Below, piece after piece: positions 11,746 to 23,739 of a DNA stretch of 64,000 bases. Both the position numbers and the translations under genes were made by a program. The notes below the pieces were generated by a model. That model did not search any database, had not been told where the DNA came from, and saw only the letters and a list, made by a program, of their open reading frames with translations. The first letter of the stretch is position 1. Every line of letters starts with the position of its first letter. Location: NCBI GenBank assembly GCA_946894095.1, contig OX335652.1, positions 17,197,001 to 17,261,000 on the forward strand. The letters run 5' to 3'. Source of the stretch: Incurvaria masculella (Eukaryota > Arthropoda > Insecta > Lepidoptera > Incurvariidae).

Positions 11746-12996
11746 ATTTGATTATACTCAAAATGCTTGCAAGTGATTTAGTGCTAGGAAGCACACTTAG
11801 TTTTCCATTAAAAAAAATTATGTAATCTTTTTTTCCCAATTTCAACACGTTATTATTAAAAATAGACTAGGGCCTCTCTGAGCTGTAGACCACGCGAGTC
11901 TTTGTTTGGAGTGAATCTTAAGTTTTCGCCTTTATTATTCAGTTCTTGCAGCTCATGCATGCACATTGCATTCAGTTACATAACGGCGTAAGTAATACCA
12001 TATTTAATTTCAAACCAACCCAAGATCCTATTGTCCATTTAATGTGAGAATTAAGCTAATCAGTCCTTGGTGGAAGATACCCTGAGTCTGATAAAGCTCA
12101 CCTATCACTTACATTTTCGACGAATACTTTATTTTTATACAAAACTAAGCCTTGTCGATTTTTTCAGCCCATATAAAAAAATCTCACGAAAATACATGCA
12201 CGAAATTCAAACGGCTCAATATAATCCCCTCGTCACCATAAAAAGAACCATATACATGAAGACATGTGTGTACTGAGCCACGTCGAACACTCGGTGATAC
12301 ATTTGGACAAATGTCGATACCTAATGAATTGGGTGTCGGCACATAGGCACAGGGTTACGTAGGCGACAATACTAATTCCGTCCATGCGTGGCGGGAGGGC
12401 TAGACGGATGAGTGACGTCACTAGCTAAGGTAAAAATACTTTCTAATTTGGGGTGTATTGATTAGTTCAGCGCCGTTCTGGGAAGGGCAGAGCTAATTTT
12501 GAGACTATTATAAGCGATAGAGACTTAATAGTCTCTATCTAGTAAATTTTGAGACTATTATAGGCTAGCAAGTTTTCGGCTTAATGTTGGCCTGTTTTAC
12601 CCCTCCAATATTAGGATTTCCAAAAATGTTATAACTATTTAAAAGTGTTATATTGAACGTTTTAAAATTGTTTTAAGAACTCTAAGGGCCTTTTTCACCG
12701 GCCTTTCTTAGCAGCTTTCTTAACACTACAAGATAATCTTTAGTAATAAAGGCCGTTTAAGTGTCGATTAAATTAAATCAGCACTTCGAGAATTGATTTA
12801 TAAAAAAAAATGCAAATTTTGTAAACTTATGCAACCAAATCACTTCAAAGAATTTAAGGAGGCATGGAAAATATTTGGATGGTTTTTTTTTTCAATTAAC
12901 TTAGTGTAAGATTCAGATTAACCCCCTGCGAAAGCGTGAAGCAATAAAAACAACGATCTTCCATTCTCAGCAAGAAAAAATAATAACATCGTCTTA
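11746..12996. other. No gene seen
   Basis: Short frames only; a fragment of the MITE family of 50868 lies near 12685-12770. Confidence 0.45.
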
Positions 12997-13945
12997 TTAA
13001 GGTGGCCCAACCCGGCACGCGGACTAACTCAATCGCGGGCACGGTACAAAACCGTGCTGTTGCGCTCTGGGACCTTCTCTGTTTCAAAGAATAAGACAGG
13101 CTTCGTGATGAGGAAGATGCAACATGTCCACAAAAAAGACAATGTGCATAGTGTATGATTTGGTAAGATTTACGAAAATTTTAATTACAAAACGACTTAT
13201 AGCTAAAAGTAAACCACGACCGCTGTAGTCAAAAATCTAACAAAATCCAAATAGATTATAAATGTTGATTAAGGTGGCCCATCCCGCTCATCTCCCCATA
13301 CAAAAGGGGAAAGAAGATAATAGTATCATTTTATCGAACTAAATGTCTGATGACCATTGGCATTGTAAAATTGTGTTTGGTTTCTAAGTTATAAGGTCCG
13401 AAAGTTCGCATTTTTCGCGCGTTTTATACAATAACTTTGGAAGTGGATAACGCAATGATAAAGTAAGAATATCTTAAAAAGATTAGTCATCAGACATAGC
13501 TTTACAAAGCAAGATTTATAATCTATTTGGTTTTTGTTCGATTTTTTACTACAGCGGTCGTGGTTTACTTTTAGCTATAAGTCGTTTTGAAATTAAATTT
13601 TTCGTAAATCTTACCAAATCATACACTATGCACATTGACTTTTTTGTGGACATGTTGCATCTTCCTCATCACGGAGCCTGTCTTATTCTTTGAAACAGAG
13701 AAGGTCCCAGAGCGCAACAGCACGGTTTTGTACCGTGCCCGCGAATGAGTTAGGCCCGCCGGGTTGGGCCACCTTAAATAAGCTATGTCTGCTGACTAAT
13801 CTTTTTAAGATGTTCTTACTTTATCATTGTGTAATCCACCTCCAAAAGCTATTTTGACCAAAATCGGGGATCTATGACAATAAATATGGGCGTGATCTTC
13901 TTTCCCCGTTTGTATGGGCAGTTGAGCGGGGTGGCCGACCCTAAC
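12997..13945 (+). mobile_element. TTAA-flanked MITE, outer copy interrupted by a second copy
   Basis: Starts TTAAGGTGGCCCAACCCGGC and ends near GGGGTGGCCGACCCTAA. The element is split at 13269-13777 by another member of its own family. Its sequence resumes with ATAAGCTATGTCTGCTGAC, as at 39845. Confidence 0.82.
13269..13777 (-). mobile_element. TTAA-flanked MITE nested in its own family
   Basis: About 500 bp with inverted ends GGTGGCCCA..CCCG, bounded by TTAA at 13269-13272 and 13774-13777. The homologous undisturbed site near 39838 has a single TTAA, so the target duplication is directly visible. Confidence 0.88.
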
Positions 13946-14114
13946 AGTTTGCAATGAATTTGTCGAGAGGATAGGCCAATGAAGTCAGTGAGGCGGAGGA
14001 ACACCGCCCGCCCGCGGCTATAGGTCGTAGGCGGTCGTGAGCGGAAGATGGCTGGAGTTGTTGTCGCAAATGCAATTTCATTGTGCCCCTCGCCCCCTTT
14101 CGAACTGAGCTCCT

Positions 14115-14425
14115 TGTCCCAGTTGCCACCTAAATTGGCGTTTACGGAACTTCGAAGTTACGTAAATACGTCACTCTCAATACAAGTTTTCATTGATATT
14201 CTTTGGTTTTACTTCTTCGAAATGTCAAAATCAAACTCAAACTTCCAATTTGTATGAACATGCGGAGTGAACGGCACGGCGACAGTGGGTAAGCTGTCAA
14301 ATCAAACTCGGACTCGCAAATGTTAGTTCGCTTAACGCCCACTGCGCGCGCTCTTCAATTTCTCCATACATTTAAAAACATTCCATTCATTTCGATCGGT
14401 TTGCCGTAAACCCCAATATAGGTGA
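14115..14425 (+). mobile_element. MITE family C
   Basis: Starts near CCACCTAAATTGGCGTTTAC, then AAACTCGGACTCGCAAATG, ending near GTAAACCCCAATATAGGTG. Confidence 0.75.
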
Positions 14426-16604
14426 CAGCCAATATAGGAAACAGAGTTTCTGATTGCTTTGCATCTACCTCCACTGATACATTATTGCAATAGTTGCAGA
14501 ATACATTATAACTTCATCGCACGAGGACGCGTAGGGTGACGTCAACGTATGGACGTTGAGGTCGTTATACGCACTGGTGCAGCGTGATGGCGGGAACCAC
14601 ACTGAACAAAATAATCAGTGAATCGAGAATCAAAATAGAGCCAACTAAGTAAATCGGTTATTCTAACTGAGTAAAAACAGTAAGGCTATTCGTAACTGTG
14701 TGCAATAGCTGATTTCTCTTGATGTTTCTCTAACTATTTCTAGCTTTAGTATGTTTCTCCATTCATATTACGTCTTATATTCAGTGAAAAGTTACTGTCC
14801 AATCTGTTAAATATACGTACCTTTTGAAACTGGACAGTTGCACGCCTAATTGTAGTCAGCCGTAATGTTCAAACAGTTAAGATGACCGGTTAAAAATCTG
14901 TCACACGTGTTATTTTTACCAAACGGTACTGTTCGGTTAATATAACTGTTTAATTCTAACTGTTTTGGCTCATTAATAGATACTTGATATTTCCTGCTGT
15001 GATGTTTTATGTCAAAATCGAAAACTAGCTCTCGACCTAACCTACAAAACGGATATATTTTTTATTATTATGAAAACAAATTTAACTTATTTTAATCAAC
15101 ATAACCTAACCCAACCGTAACCTGTATACGCCGTAAGGCTAATGTTTTTGATCGAATCAACGAGGAGATTTTTTATATTGCATTAACTCGAAGTTTCAAA
15201 ACTTGATTTCCAGTTAAGTAGTGCGCGATTTGATGCTTCGATTTATGGTTGTATGGTTACTTTAAGAGTACCTAACAAATTCATTAAATAAAAGGGGGTA
15301 TTCACGTCACGTCACGTCAAACTTTAGGACGACTAGCCGAGTGGCTGAACCCTGGGCGCTGACATTTTATCCCTTTCCAAAATATTATCCACCGCTTTTT
15401 TGTAAATTTAGAGTGCTATCAGGATGAAAATAATTCTCCGTCATCCGGTTATACCTTGACCGGGGCTCCGTCCGGTGCAGATGGATGCATACCTAGTGCC
15501 TACCCAGCTTGGGTCTAGGTTATTTATAGTTCGCCGCCCGGGCAGACCACTGCCCGTGCAAGCGGACCTATTTGATAACTTTCCTCTGCGGCTATAGAAT
15601 ACCTTCGCAAACATGTCTGTAATTTATGCAAATCGGATGATTGAAGCTGTTCTGGATCTGCCAAGATGCCTGGAAAGGACAGGTTCAGGAAGAAGGAGAT
15701 CAAATGCTTAAACACAATTATTCAATGGAAAAATGCAAAACTCGGTACTTTTTTTAACCCTTCGTGATTGCGTTGCTGGGTCTCCTGCTTCTTAGCCTGT
15801 CCTTCAGAATCACTCCAACAATCTGATCATCATAGATTAGATAGAAGGCTGTGCCTTCTATCTAATCTATCGGCCCTCCTTCTGTGCCGAAAATGGCACA
15901 CATTAAAAACACCAGGCAATCTGTCCATATTTTTTCATAGCAAACATCAGCGCAGCACCCTGTGTGCACATGGACTTTCGAACTTACGCGGTGCTGCCAA
16001 ACTATGCCGGCCGGCCAGGTGATATACGATGTTTAAAGGTTGTACTTTGAAGGGAATACCTCGGCAGAGATTGCATTCCATAGTTTACCGATCATTGGAT
16101 TGAGGAAAATAGTCTATAGGATGGGATGGTTTTAATTTTGTCTAGTTTAGTAGTTTCGGGCTCTCTAGATTAAATTGTATCAAAAAATTTTAGCATTTGT
16201 TGTAGAGACAACACCAAAACCATTGTTTACTTATCCTCAACGTTTTTACTTTTAACTTTCTTGTTTCTTTAAAACAATAGTTTTGAATCTGGGCAACATT
16301 TCTTCGTGATTGCGTTGCCAATAATTATGGACTAAGGCCGCTCATTTTAAATGGACGTTATACAGAATTTATCCGCTAATATCGCCAACCCTGTTGCATG
16401 CCTTGAGTTACGGTCGACCTAATGGGGGCGCCTGTGTTCAATTTTAGGTATCTATGTCGCAAGCCTATGCTATTAACAGGCTATTTCTTTACAAAGCCCA
16501 GGCATTTGCTATTAGGTATGCCGGCAAATGTAGAATTCAATGGTGCGGTTCCTCGCGCACCAACATGATGCGTCACGCGCCGCTCGCCCGTGCGCTTACA
16601 GCTC
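14426..16604. other. No gene seen; scattered repeat remnants
   Basis: Holds the hairpin at 15832 and possible non-LTR tail pieces near 15890-16030 (GCCGGCCGGCCAGG). A tRNA-like GACTAGCCGAGTGGCTGA occurs at about 15330 without a completing T arm. Confidence 0.4.
15832..15870. repeat. Perfect 18-bp inverted repeat, 3-nt loop
   Basis: ATAGATTAGATAGAAGGC, TGT, then its exact complement. Confidence 0.9.
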
Positions 16605-16768
16605 TAAGGGCCGAGTGCACGAAAGTATAAAAAATCAAAATCAACGTCAAAGTATGATCAGACACGTCACTTTGTGTGGACAGTATGGAAGGAACTCTAT
16701 GAGGATCACTAAAAGTGACGTGTTTGAACATTGATTAAATCGGCCGTTTCTTCGTGCAACCGGGGCTA
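16605..16768 (+). mobile_element. MITE family D
   Basis: Ends GGGCCGAGTGCACGAAAG and TTCGTGCAACCGGGGC; interior CACGTCACTTTGTGTGGACA and AAAAGTGACGTGTTTGAACA form inverted arms. Confidence 0.75.
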
Positions 16769-17249
16769 AATCATATATCTGACAAAATAGTAGATGTCTA
16801 TTTTGGGTTGCACTCTGGCTGAGTTCCAGAAGGCAGTTACTGTTTACTTTGAAGCTGCATAATTTTTTAATAAGGTGTGTACTGTATCTATAAATTGCCT
16901 AACGCCTTGGCTATTACGCTGTAATGTTAGATATATTCTTGCATGAATCAATAAATAAATAAATTAAAATATTTCATTTGACTGGACTTTTTTAGGCTTA
17001 ATCGATTATGTCTGAAGTTCCAAGGTGACGAATTTTATTGCCTTTGACTTGAAACTTCGAAAAATCCTTAACCCGCTCAGGCAAATGTTCAAAGTAAATT
17101 AATAAATGAATGAATGAATAGAGCGCTATACCACGCGAATGAATGAAAGCGACATCATGGTATGTATTAGTCGTGGGACGAGAAATGAGAAATGGGTTCG
17201 TATAACTGTTACTAGTGTAAAAACGAAGTATTCATTTTACGCCGAGCAG

Positions 17250-17620
17250 TATGGCCGCTACACATTTCTTGTAGCGCACTGGATCGCGCACGCGGCGCGC
17301 CAACGAAAGCCCGTAGGTTGCGAGACGTCTAGACGCAACGACCCGCCAGCCGCGACTATCTCGCTCGCGCAATGTAGCTGTAACCGGCTTGGAGCCGGCG
17401 ACTCTCGTAACTGGGGTTACGAGTAATAGTAATAATTACTCCGTTGCGGCTTGTAGCTGGCGACCCTTTACCGCCGGTTACCTCCGAAACTGTAATGCGC
17501 GCGCGCAGTGCGCACTGTAGTCAAAGAGCTGTTAACATAAAATAATGTAGCAAGTGGGCTACATTGTTAACGACCGCGCGCCGTTGTGGTTTGCTTACAG
17601 ATAAAGTCCAACGATTAGTA
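17250..17620. promoter_or_regulatory. CpG-rich patch, possible promoter region for the short form
   Basis: About 370 bp rich in CpG and GCGCGC, standing out from AT-rich flanks and showing no similarity to the repeat families of this window. It lies about 2.4 kb upstream of the exon at 20052. An initiator-like TTCAGTG occurs near 17793. It might hold a 5' non-coding exon; no donor could be chosen with confidence. Confidence 0.2.
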
Positions 17621-18519
17621 TTTCTTAATGCTAATAGGCATATAAAATAAATGATAGTTACGTTTATGTATCATTTGTGTTATATTATTTCTGGGGATTA
17701 TTTTGTCGAGGATAAAAAGTTTTGTCTGACTTCTTAATTGTTTGCGATAACTACATAGTAACAAAACCTCTTTCTTGATTTAGATTTTTGTTCAGTGCAG
17801 TTTTGTTCGAGTGCAGTGACCTGTAGAATACAGATTACTGCACTCGAGATTCAGAATTCATGTGAGATGATCGAACCGTGGTCATTAGACCCATTCATGT
17901 CCAGCCAAAAAAAAAAAGGGGGGGGAAAAGGGAGAGGGAGTTTTTTTTACATTTCTTTTTGCAACAGTTTCCGCAAACGGCTATCGGCATCAGCAATAAC
18001 AGTTACTAACGTTTTCGAAGACCAGTGGAAACGTTCACGACTAGTATGTATGAATGGTTTTTGTATGATTATGTATTCATACATGATTCATGCTAAATTG
18101 AACGACCCAGAAGCGCTAAAAAAATAAACGCAGAAATTTCATTCGAAAATCGCTGACAGCCTGATACTCTAATATTATTCCGTAAGTACATAAGAAATTT
18201 ATCTACCCCGATTCGTCTAATAAAAGTCGTGAGATACAAGGTAATGAAGTAAAAGCCGTCTGCCTTACGGGTAATTAAATTCCGCTGTCTCAAACTTATA
18301 AAGCTGCTTCGTCGCTGGAAATATCACGCTGATTGTTCGCGCATTTGTTTTTATTGTTTTCTCCCTGTTAAGATCAAGTTCTGACGCGCCATTTGAAGCG
18401 GAGAATAAAACTTTGCTTGAGCGCCTGGGATTTATTATTGAATTACAAAGTAAGCTGATGTTGTAACGTAACGTGTCCAAACGTAGGTAATGAGCGACCA
18501 TTCTGACAGTAACCTCACA

Positions 18520-18790
18520 ATCCATTCTAATATTATAAATGAGAAAATCACTCTGTTTCTCTGTAACGTTTTCAAGCTTAAACCGCTAACCCAATTTTGA
18601 TGAATTTCGGTATCGAGATAGATTGTCTGGACATACGCTACCTTTTGTGGTGAAAATTAAACTCGAGCAGGGTGAAATAGGGGATGAAAGTTTGTATGGG
18701 GAACTCATATAATATCCAGGAAATAATTCAGCTCGACATGAGTACAAAACGACATTGACCCGAGCGGATTTGGGACCATCAGCTAGTATT
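18520..18790 (+). repeat. Interspersed repeat (ATATTATAAATGAGAAA type)
   Basis: ATTATAAATGAGAAAATCAC, then AAGCTTAAACCGCTAACCC and GATGAATTTCGGTATCGAGA, a widely seen lepidopteran repeat style; class uncertain. Confidence 0.5.
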
Positions 18791-18807
18791 CTATAATTAA
18801 GTCAGTC

Positions 18808-19158
18808 AGAGCCGGTAGTCTCAGTTGTCACCTAAAGTGGCGTTACGGCAAACCGATCGACTGGCGTTTTCTCCAAACTCCATACAAGTTTTACTAGATA
18901 TTCTGTGGTTTTACTTCTTCAAGCTGTCAAAGTCAAACGCGGACTTCCGATTTGTATGAAAACGCGGAGTGGACGTAAACGGCAACGTCGACGTATTTAC
19001 GGCAACGTTGAGTAAGCTGTCAAATCAAGCTCGGGCTCGCAAATGTTAGTTCGCTTAACGCCCGCTGCGCGCGCTCTTCAATTTCTCCATACATTAGAAA
19101 ACGCCAGTCGATCGGTTTGCCGTAACGCCAATTTAGGTGACAACTTAGACTACCGGCT
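18808..19158 (+). mobile_element. MITE family C, full copy with inverted ends
   Basis: Inverted ends CAGAGCCGGTAGTCTCAGTT and AACTTAGACTACCGGCTCTG bound a body that is itself partly palindromic. Confidence 0.82.
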
Positions 19159-19459
19159 CTGGTTAGGATATGAAAAAAGTAAATACTAACAAAATAACCA
19201 ACATTGCCAAGAGAATTACTTATTCTCTATCTGACGACGTAGCGCAAATAAGAAAAGGGAGAAAATGATAACTACAGCCCTTGCATCAAATTCATTTTAG
19301 TAGGTTCAAATGAAATATGGAACATACGTTCTTTTGTATCAATAATTTATTTTAATTTTACATTTGACCGAACATCGACGAATTAAACTGAATATACAGG
19401 CTGTGTAGTGCATTGAGATCAAATTATAAAAGCATGAAATATAGACTGATTTTTTTTTC

Positions 19460-19868
19460 TTTTATGCGACCCGACATGAATGGCTAATACCACACAACTA
19501 CCGTTATGATATTAGCCCAATACACCACATTCCCGAAGGAATTTGGTGCCATGCCAGGACCTTCCCTTTATGAGCACGGCTACATTGAACTGGATGGAAA
19601 ACACGGACAATTTTTCATTGCCGCTTCGACCATCTTTTCATCCAATGCGATGGTACCAACCCGGGCGGGCTTAAACCCTACCACCTAGTAGGGGAAGGGG
19701 ACCTACAGTATTACATGGATTCCGAACCATGGAGCAGCTCGCATTCGTGATGAAAATGCACTTATCGAACTCGGAAAGAGAAAGACAGTAGTGCATGTCG
19801 GTATTGAACCCAGGTCTCTGGTACGCTAGGCCAGTCCCCGCGCCACTATAGGCTACGAGCCGCTGAAT
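19460..19868 (-). mobile_element. SINE family A, near full length
   Basis: Reverse copy with head at 19868 and tail at about 19460; B box GGTTCAATACC on the minus strand. It ends about 185 bp before the first coding exon at 20052. Confidence 0.85.
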
Positions 19869-20051
19869 ATTGAAATTATAAAAAATAATACTGAAAAATT
19901 ATCGAAAATCGGTGACAAAAAATTTCGTCCTCCCCAACCAATTTTGTTCAATGGCATCAACGTAAATGTACTGAAAGGATACATAGAATACACACCCTGT
20001 ACAGAATTTCTCAATGATACATTTGAATTGCTTCTTCACTGTTGGTCAGGT

Positions 20052-20169
20052 ATGTTGCTGAAGCTACGCAACTGGTGCGGATCCCTCATGGAGGAGCAGA
20101 GTTCGCGACCGCTGCGAGGACTACGTCTGCTTTTCATCGTCCTCCTGATGACCTCCTACCTCCTACTGG
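20052..20169 (+). CDS. K2P channel, first coding exon of short form (N-terminus and M1)
   Basis: Encodes about 39 residues from MLLKLRNWCGSL, then the hydrophobic M1 run LLFIVLLMTSYLLL, ending in the first base of a Gly codon before donor GTGAGT. The reading frame is open further upstream. I chose the ATG at 20052 because it lies just after an acceptor-like CAG at 20047-20049 preceded by a pyrimidine stretch, and because the resulting length before M1 matches TWIK-1. An ATG at 20088 (MEEQ) is the alternative start. The phase-1 end joins the exon at 21535 to give GANVFSSIEGP, closely like the TWIK M1-cap junction. A 5' non-coding exon further left is implied but not located. A tRNA-derived SINE ends about 190 bp upstream. 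Confidence 0.8.
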
Positions 20170-20298
20170 GTGAGTTGGAACGACCAGCCTTACGGTACAG
20201 TGAAAAGTTATTTTACGTTGACCGCTAATCGTTGATCGTTTATTGCATAGCGATTTAATTTCATTTATTTATTCAACTTCTGGTAGTCAAACTACACT

Positions 20299-20456
20299 GA
20301 GGGCCGAGTGCACGAAAGGACAAAAAATCTAAATCAACGTCAACGTACGATTAAACACGTCACTTTGTATGGACAGTATGGAAGGAACTACATGCGGTTC
20401 ACTAAAAGTGACGTGTTTGAACATTGATTAACTCGGCCGTCTCTTCGTGCAATCGG
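20299..20456 (+). mobile_element. MITE family D, inserted in an older repeat
   Basis: As at 16605. It splits a repeat whose unbroken relative is at 5635-5740 (GGTAGTCAAACTACACT ... GATCCGCGGATTC). Confidence 0.75.
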
Positions 20457-20578
20457 TCATGTCACAATTGGATTGATCCGCGGATTCGATCCAGTGAAGA
20501 AGAACCCGCAAAGAAACTTCACTGGTTTATGTTTAGTTATGTTTTTTCTGTCTTTTTTTCCTCCATGTTATCGTGAGA

Positions 20579-20686
20579 TACAGCCCTGTGACAGACGGAT
20601 GGACGGATGGACAGCGGAGGCTTAGTAATAGGGTTCCGTTGGCACCCTTTGGGTACGGAATCCTAAAAATGTTACATAAATATAAA
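20579..20686 (-). mobile_element. Short element family B, truncated
   Basis: Only the CACAGGGC to AGGGTTCCGT end, in the first coding intron. Confidence 0.65.
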
Positions 20687-21534
20687 CACGAGTGATACGT
20701 GAATGTGTCTGACTGTGGTGGGGCAAAGAAATACAATTATTTTTGGTTGAAATCAGTAATCAGTAAATAACGGCATTTACAACAAGCCCTATTATAACCA
20801 TCACATTTACAAGATGAAAATAACAATAGATAGATCTGAAGGCAGACCTTTTCAGGTTACGAACGTCTTTATTAATTTCCATGAAGGCGACATAATAGTT
20901 CTGATAAAAATATCCAGACAAACATTACCAATATTTGCTCTTCTTTGTATGGCTTGAATTCCTCGAAATGAGTGAGGGAGAAATTCAATAAACAGTACGA
21001 ATAAGATATAACAAACAATCAACTTTTTACCGATATTATAAAGAGGTATATGCCATGATTAAATCGGGTTTTAACCGTGACATTGTTTTTTTCCTTTAAG
21101 TTAACTAACATTTTCTAGATATTTCACTTATTCGAAATAGTGCACTTGAGACGGAAAAAAATACCTTAACGTATGTTTTTCTAATTTTTTCATAAAAAAA
21201 AAAACATTTTAAAATTAAATTTTTTTCTTGACATCAACTCAACATAAACTTCAAGGAAAAAATAATTTCGGACTTTAACCGACATCGCACTACTATCAAA
21301 TATATACGCCCTTAAACGTTTTTATACAAATCTTCAAAGCTTAGATAGGATAAGATAAGTTATCAAAAAATCTAAACGTACAGACCTAGCTCTTAGTTCA
21401 TTTATTTTATGTGCGAAATTTCCAAAAAAATATTTCTAAATTTGACTGAGGAAACACGTACGAGCCATTGTATGGAACTCGATCACCTCATTATCCTCTT
21501 AACAAGCACAATTAACGATCATTTCGTTTTTCAG

Positions 21535-21639
21535 GAGCCAACGTGTTCTCATCCATCGAGGGTCCTTTGGAAGAGGAGCTGCAGGCGCGGGTCGAGGGAG
21601 TCAAGGCTCATTTTCTGCAAGACCATCGCTGTCTCACGG
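21535..21639 (+). CDS. K2P channel, second coding exon of short form (cap helix with conserved Cys)
   Basis: Bounded by a TTTCGTTTTTCAG acceptor and a G|GTAAG donor, phase 1 at both ends, 105 bp. It completes Gly and adds 34 residues: ANVFSSIEGP, a charged amphipathic stretch rich in Glu, Arg and Lys, then HFLQDHRCLT. The family places this segment in the first extracellular cap helix. The Cys in DHRCL aligns with the TWIK-1 Cys (position 69) that links the two subunits of the dimer. The next exon in phase is 27 kb away at 48555, giving CLT-EEALEALLEE, which matches the TWIK order. No other exon is required between them. Exon skipping would keep the frame. Confidence 0.88.
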
Positions 21640-21771
21640 GTAAGTAGGCCACTAGCTGTAGACTCTTAACCTGGGGTCCATGGACCCCTTGGGGGCCCGC
21701 GGCATCGGTGAAGGGGGTCCGTGGCATGAGTGCCGTGTCCAGGTTTGATGTAATGACAATACAATTGTATA

Positions 21772-22057
21772 AACAAGTGCGAGTCGGTCTCGCACACGAA
21801 GGGTTCCGTACCATCGCACAAGATTTACAAAAAAAAACACGTTTTTTGTTCATAAAATGTTACCTATTTGTTGTTATAGCTGCAAAATAAATACATAATC
21901 TGTGAAAATTTCAACTTCCTACCTGTTACGGTTCATGAGATACAGCCCTGTGACGGACGGACGGACGGACGGACGGACGGACGGACGGACGGACGGACGG
22001 ACAACGGATGCTTAGTAATAGGGTTCCGTTTTCACCCTTTGGGTACGGAACCCTAAA
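21772..22057 (-). mobile_element. Short element family B (left arm of inverted pair)
   Basis: Full copy about 130 bp after the donor at 21640, with a long (GGAC)n array at 21955-22003. Confidence 0.8.
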
Positions 22058-22111
22058 AAGGGATAAGCCCGCCCTTGCGCCCCACTTATGTTGTTATTGC
22101 ACTGTGTTTTT

Positions 22112-22430
22112 TAGGGTTCCGTACCCAAAGGGTAAAAACGGAACCCTATTACTAAGCCTCCGCTTTCCGTCCGTCCGTCCGTCGGTCCGTCCGTCCGTCC
22201 GTCTGTCCGTCTGTCACAGGGCTGTATCTCATGAACCGTAACAGGTAGGAAGCTGAAATTTTCACAGATTATGTATTTATTTTGCCGCTATAACAACAAA
22301 TAGGTAAAATTATAAAATAATAAAAAATTAAAGGGGGGCCCCATACAAAAAACGTGTTTTTTTTTATAAATCCTGTACGATCGTACGGAACCCTTCGTGT
22401 GCGAGTCCGACTCGTACTTGGCCGGTTTCT
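22112..22430 (+). mobile_element. Short element family B (right arm of inverted pair)
   Basis: Full copy, opposite to 21772-22057, spacer about 55 bp. Confidence 0.8.
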
Positions 22431-22639
22431 TAAATTGTTTTTGTGGCGTATTCAAGAATTTTTAATCAATCAAGCAATAAATACTGCGCGTGATGAATAA
22501 AAAAAATACACGTACGTTACTCAACCTGGGGCTGAACCGGCGTAAAATGTGAGAAAATATGTGAAGGAATTCGTTCAAATGTGCACCATTCAGAATTGAA
22601 TGCCAAACATTATACCAAGAAAGAGATATTTTTTCACAT

Positions 22640-22818
22640 TTTACCGCCGGCTGGCCCCCTGGACGGCAAGCGTTTTCCCGAAATAATTAGGTGCCGTTCC
22701 CGGATTATGTGCACGGCTAATTTGAACTGGTCACGGACAATTTTTCATTGCCGCTTCAACCATAGTTGCATCCGATGCGGTGACACCGACCTGGACTTGC
22801 TTAACGCTACATTCTAGT
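22640..22818 (-). mobile_element. SINE family A body fragment, diverged
   Basis: Keeps TTTTTCATTGCCGCTTC and GCATCCGATGCGGTGAC; head lost. Confidence 0.6.
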
Positions 22819-23739
22819 AGATGCTGTGCGTCCTGAATTCGTTAGCGAACTGACTGGCTGCCGCTGCCGCTATACGGATAAGGTTGGGTCGCTACTCCCG
22901 TCCTTTCTTGCTCGATGCCACACCCACTCGTAATCAAAACATAGTATTTAATAGTAATAATATCCCCTTGGCTGTGTCCGGCACATACGTCGTGCCACCT
23001 ACGAAAATTCCCTTGACTGTGTCTGGCACGACATATGTGCCGGCTACCTATCCTTCGAGTTTTAATTATGGACGCGTTCTGTGGAGATTTTCTGTGCGTG
23101 CTGTCGCATTTTATATGGCTATACTGAACAGACCTACACTCTGGAAACATCAGATTGACTTCCCCCATAGACTTTTTACGATTGCAAGCCATTACATTGC
23201 AAGTTGCATTGAGCGCGCGCCATTTGTTTTGTCGTGTGGTGAAAATACAAGTTTTTTAGTGCAAGATGGAGCGAAAGCGGCAAGTGTTATATACCATTAG
23301 AAGCGCATTCTCAGCGTGAATTCGATTGTGGTGTTTGTTTGATAAGCATCATACATTTTTTTGGGGAAAAACTCGTCTGATTTGCTTACCCACGCCTGAC
23401 GCCATTTTAGACAGATGAATGTACAAGCATCCTAGATAGTTTTATTGTAGAACGTAATCTAATCTTATTTTTGATCATTGCTGAACGATTTACCACGAAT
23501 TTCACAAGTTTTTCAACAAAATAAGAAAGCCAAATTTCGGTAACTAAACTTGTTGAGCCAATTTGAACTCTATTGTGTTTGGAGGCCATATGTCATAAAG
23601 CTTATATTCGATTGTGAAATGAAATCGGATGTCGCGTCAAATCGCTGTACTGAGTGGAAAAAAAAGGAAGAGACGTAAAACATTGCGAATATTGATTTTT
23701 TGTCTTTTGTTTTAGACGACTTTGAAAGTGTTTGGGCTT

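Noticed and set aside
15325..15400. tRNA-Leu/Ser-like gene start (GACTAGCCGAGTGGCTGA)
   Set aside because: No matching T arm or acceptor stem follows.
22884..23300. 138-codon plus frame
   Set aside because: No recognisable feature. It contains inverted repeat pieces (GGCACATACGTCGTGCC) and likely comes from an unidentified repeat.
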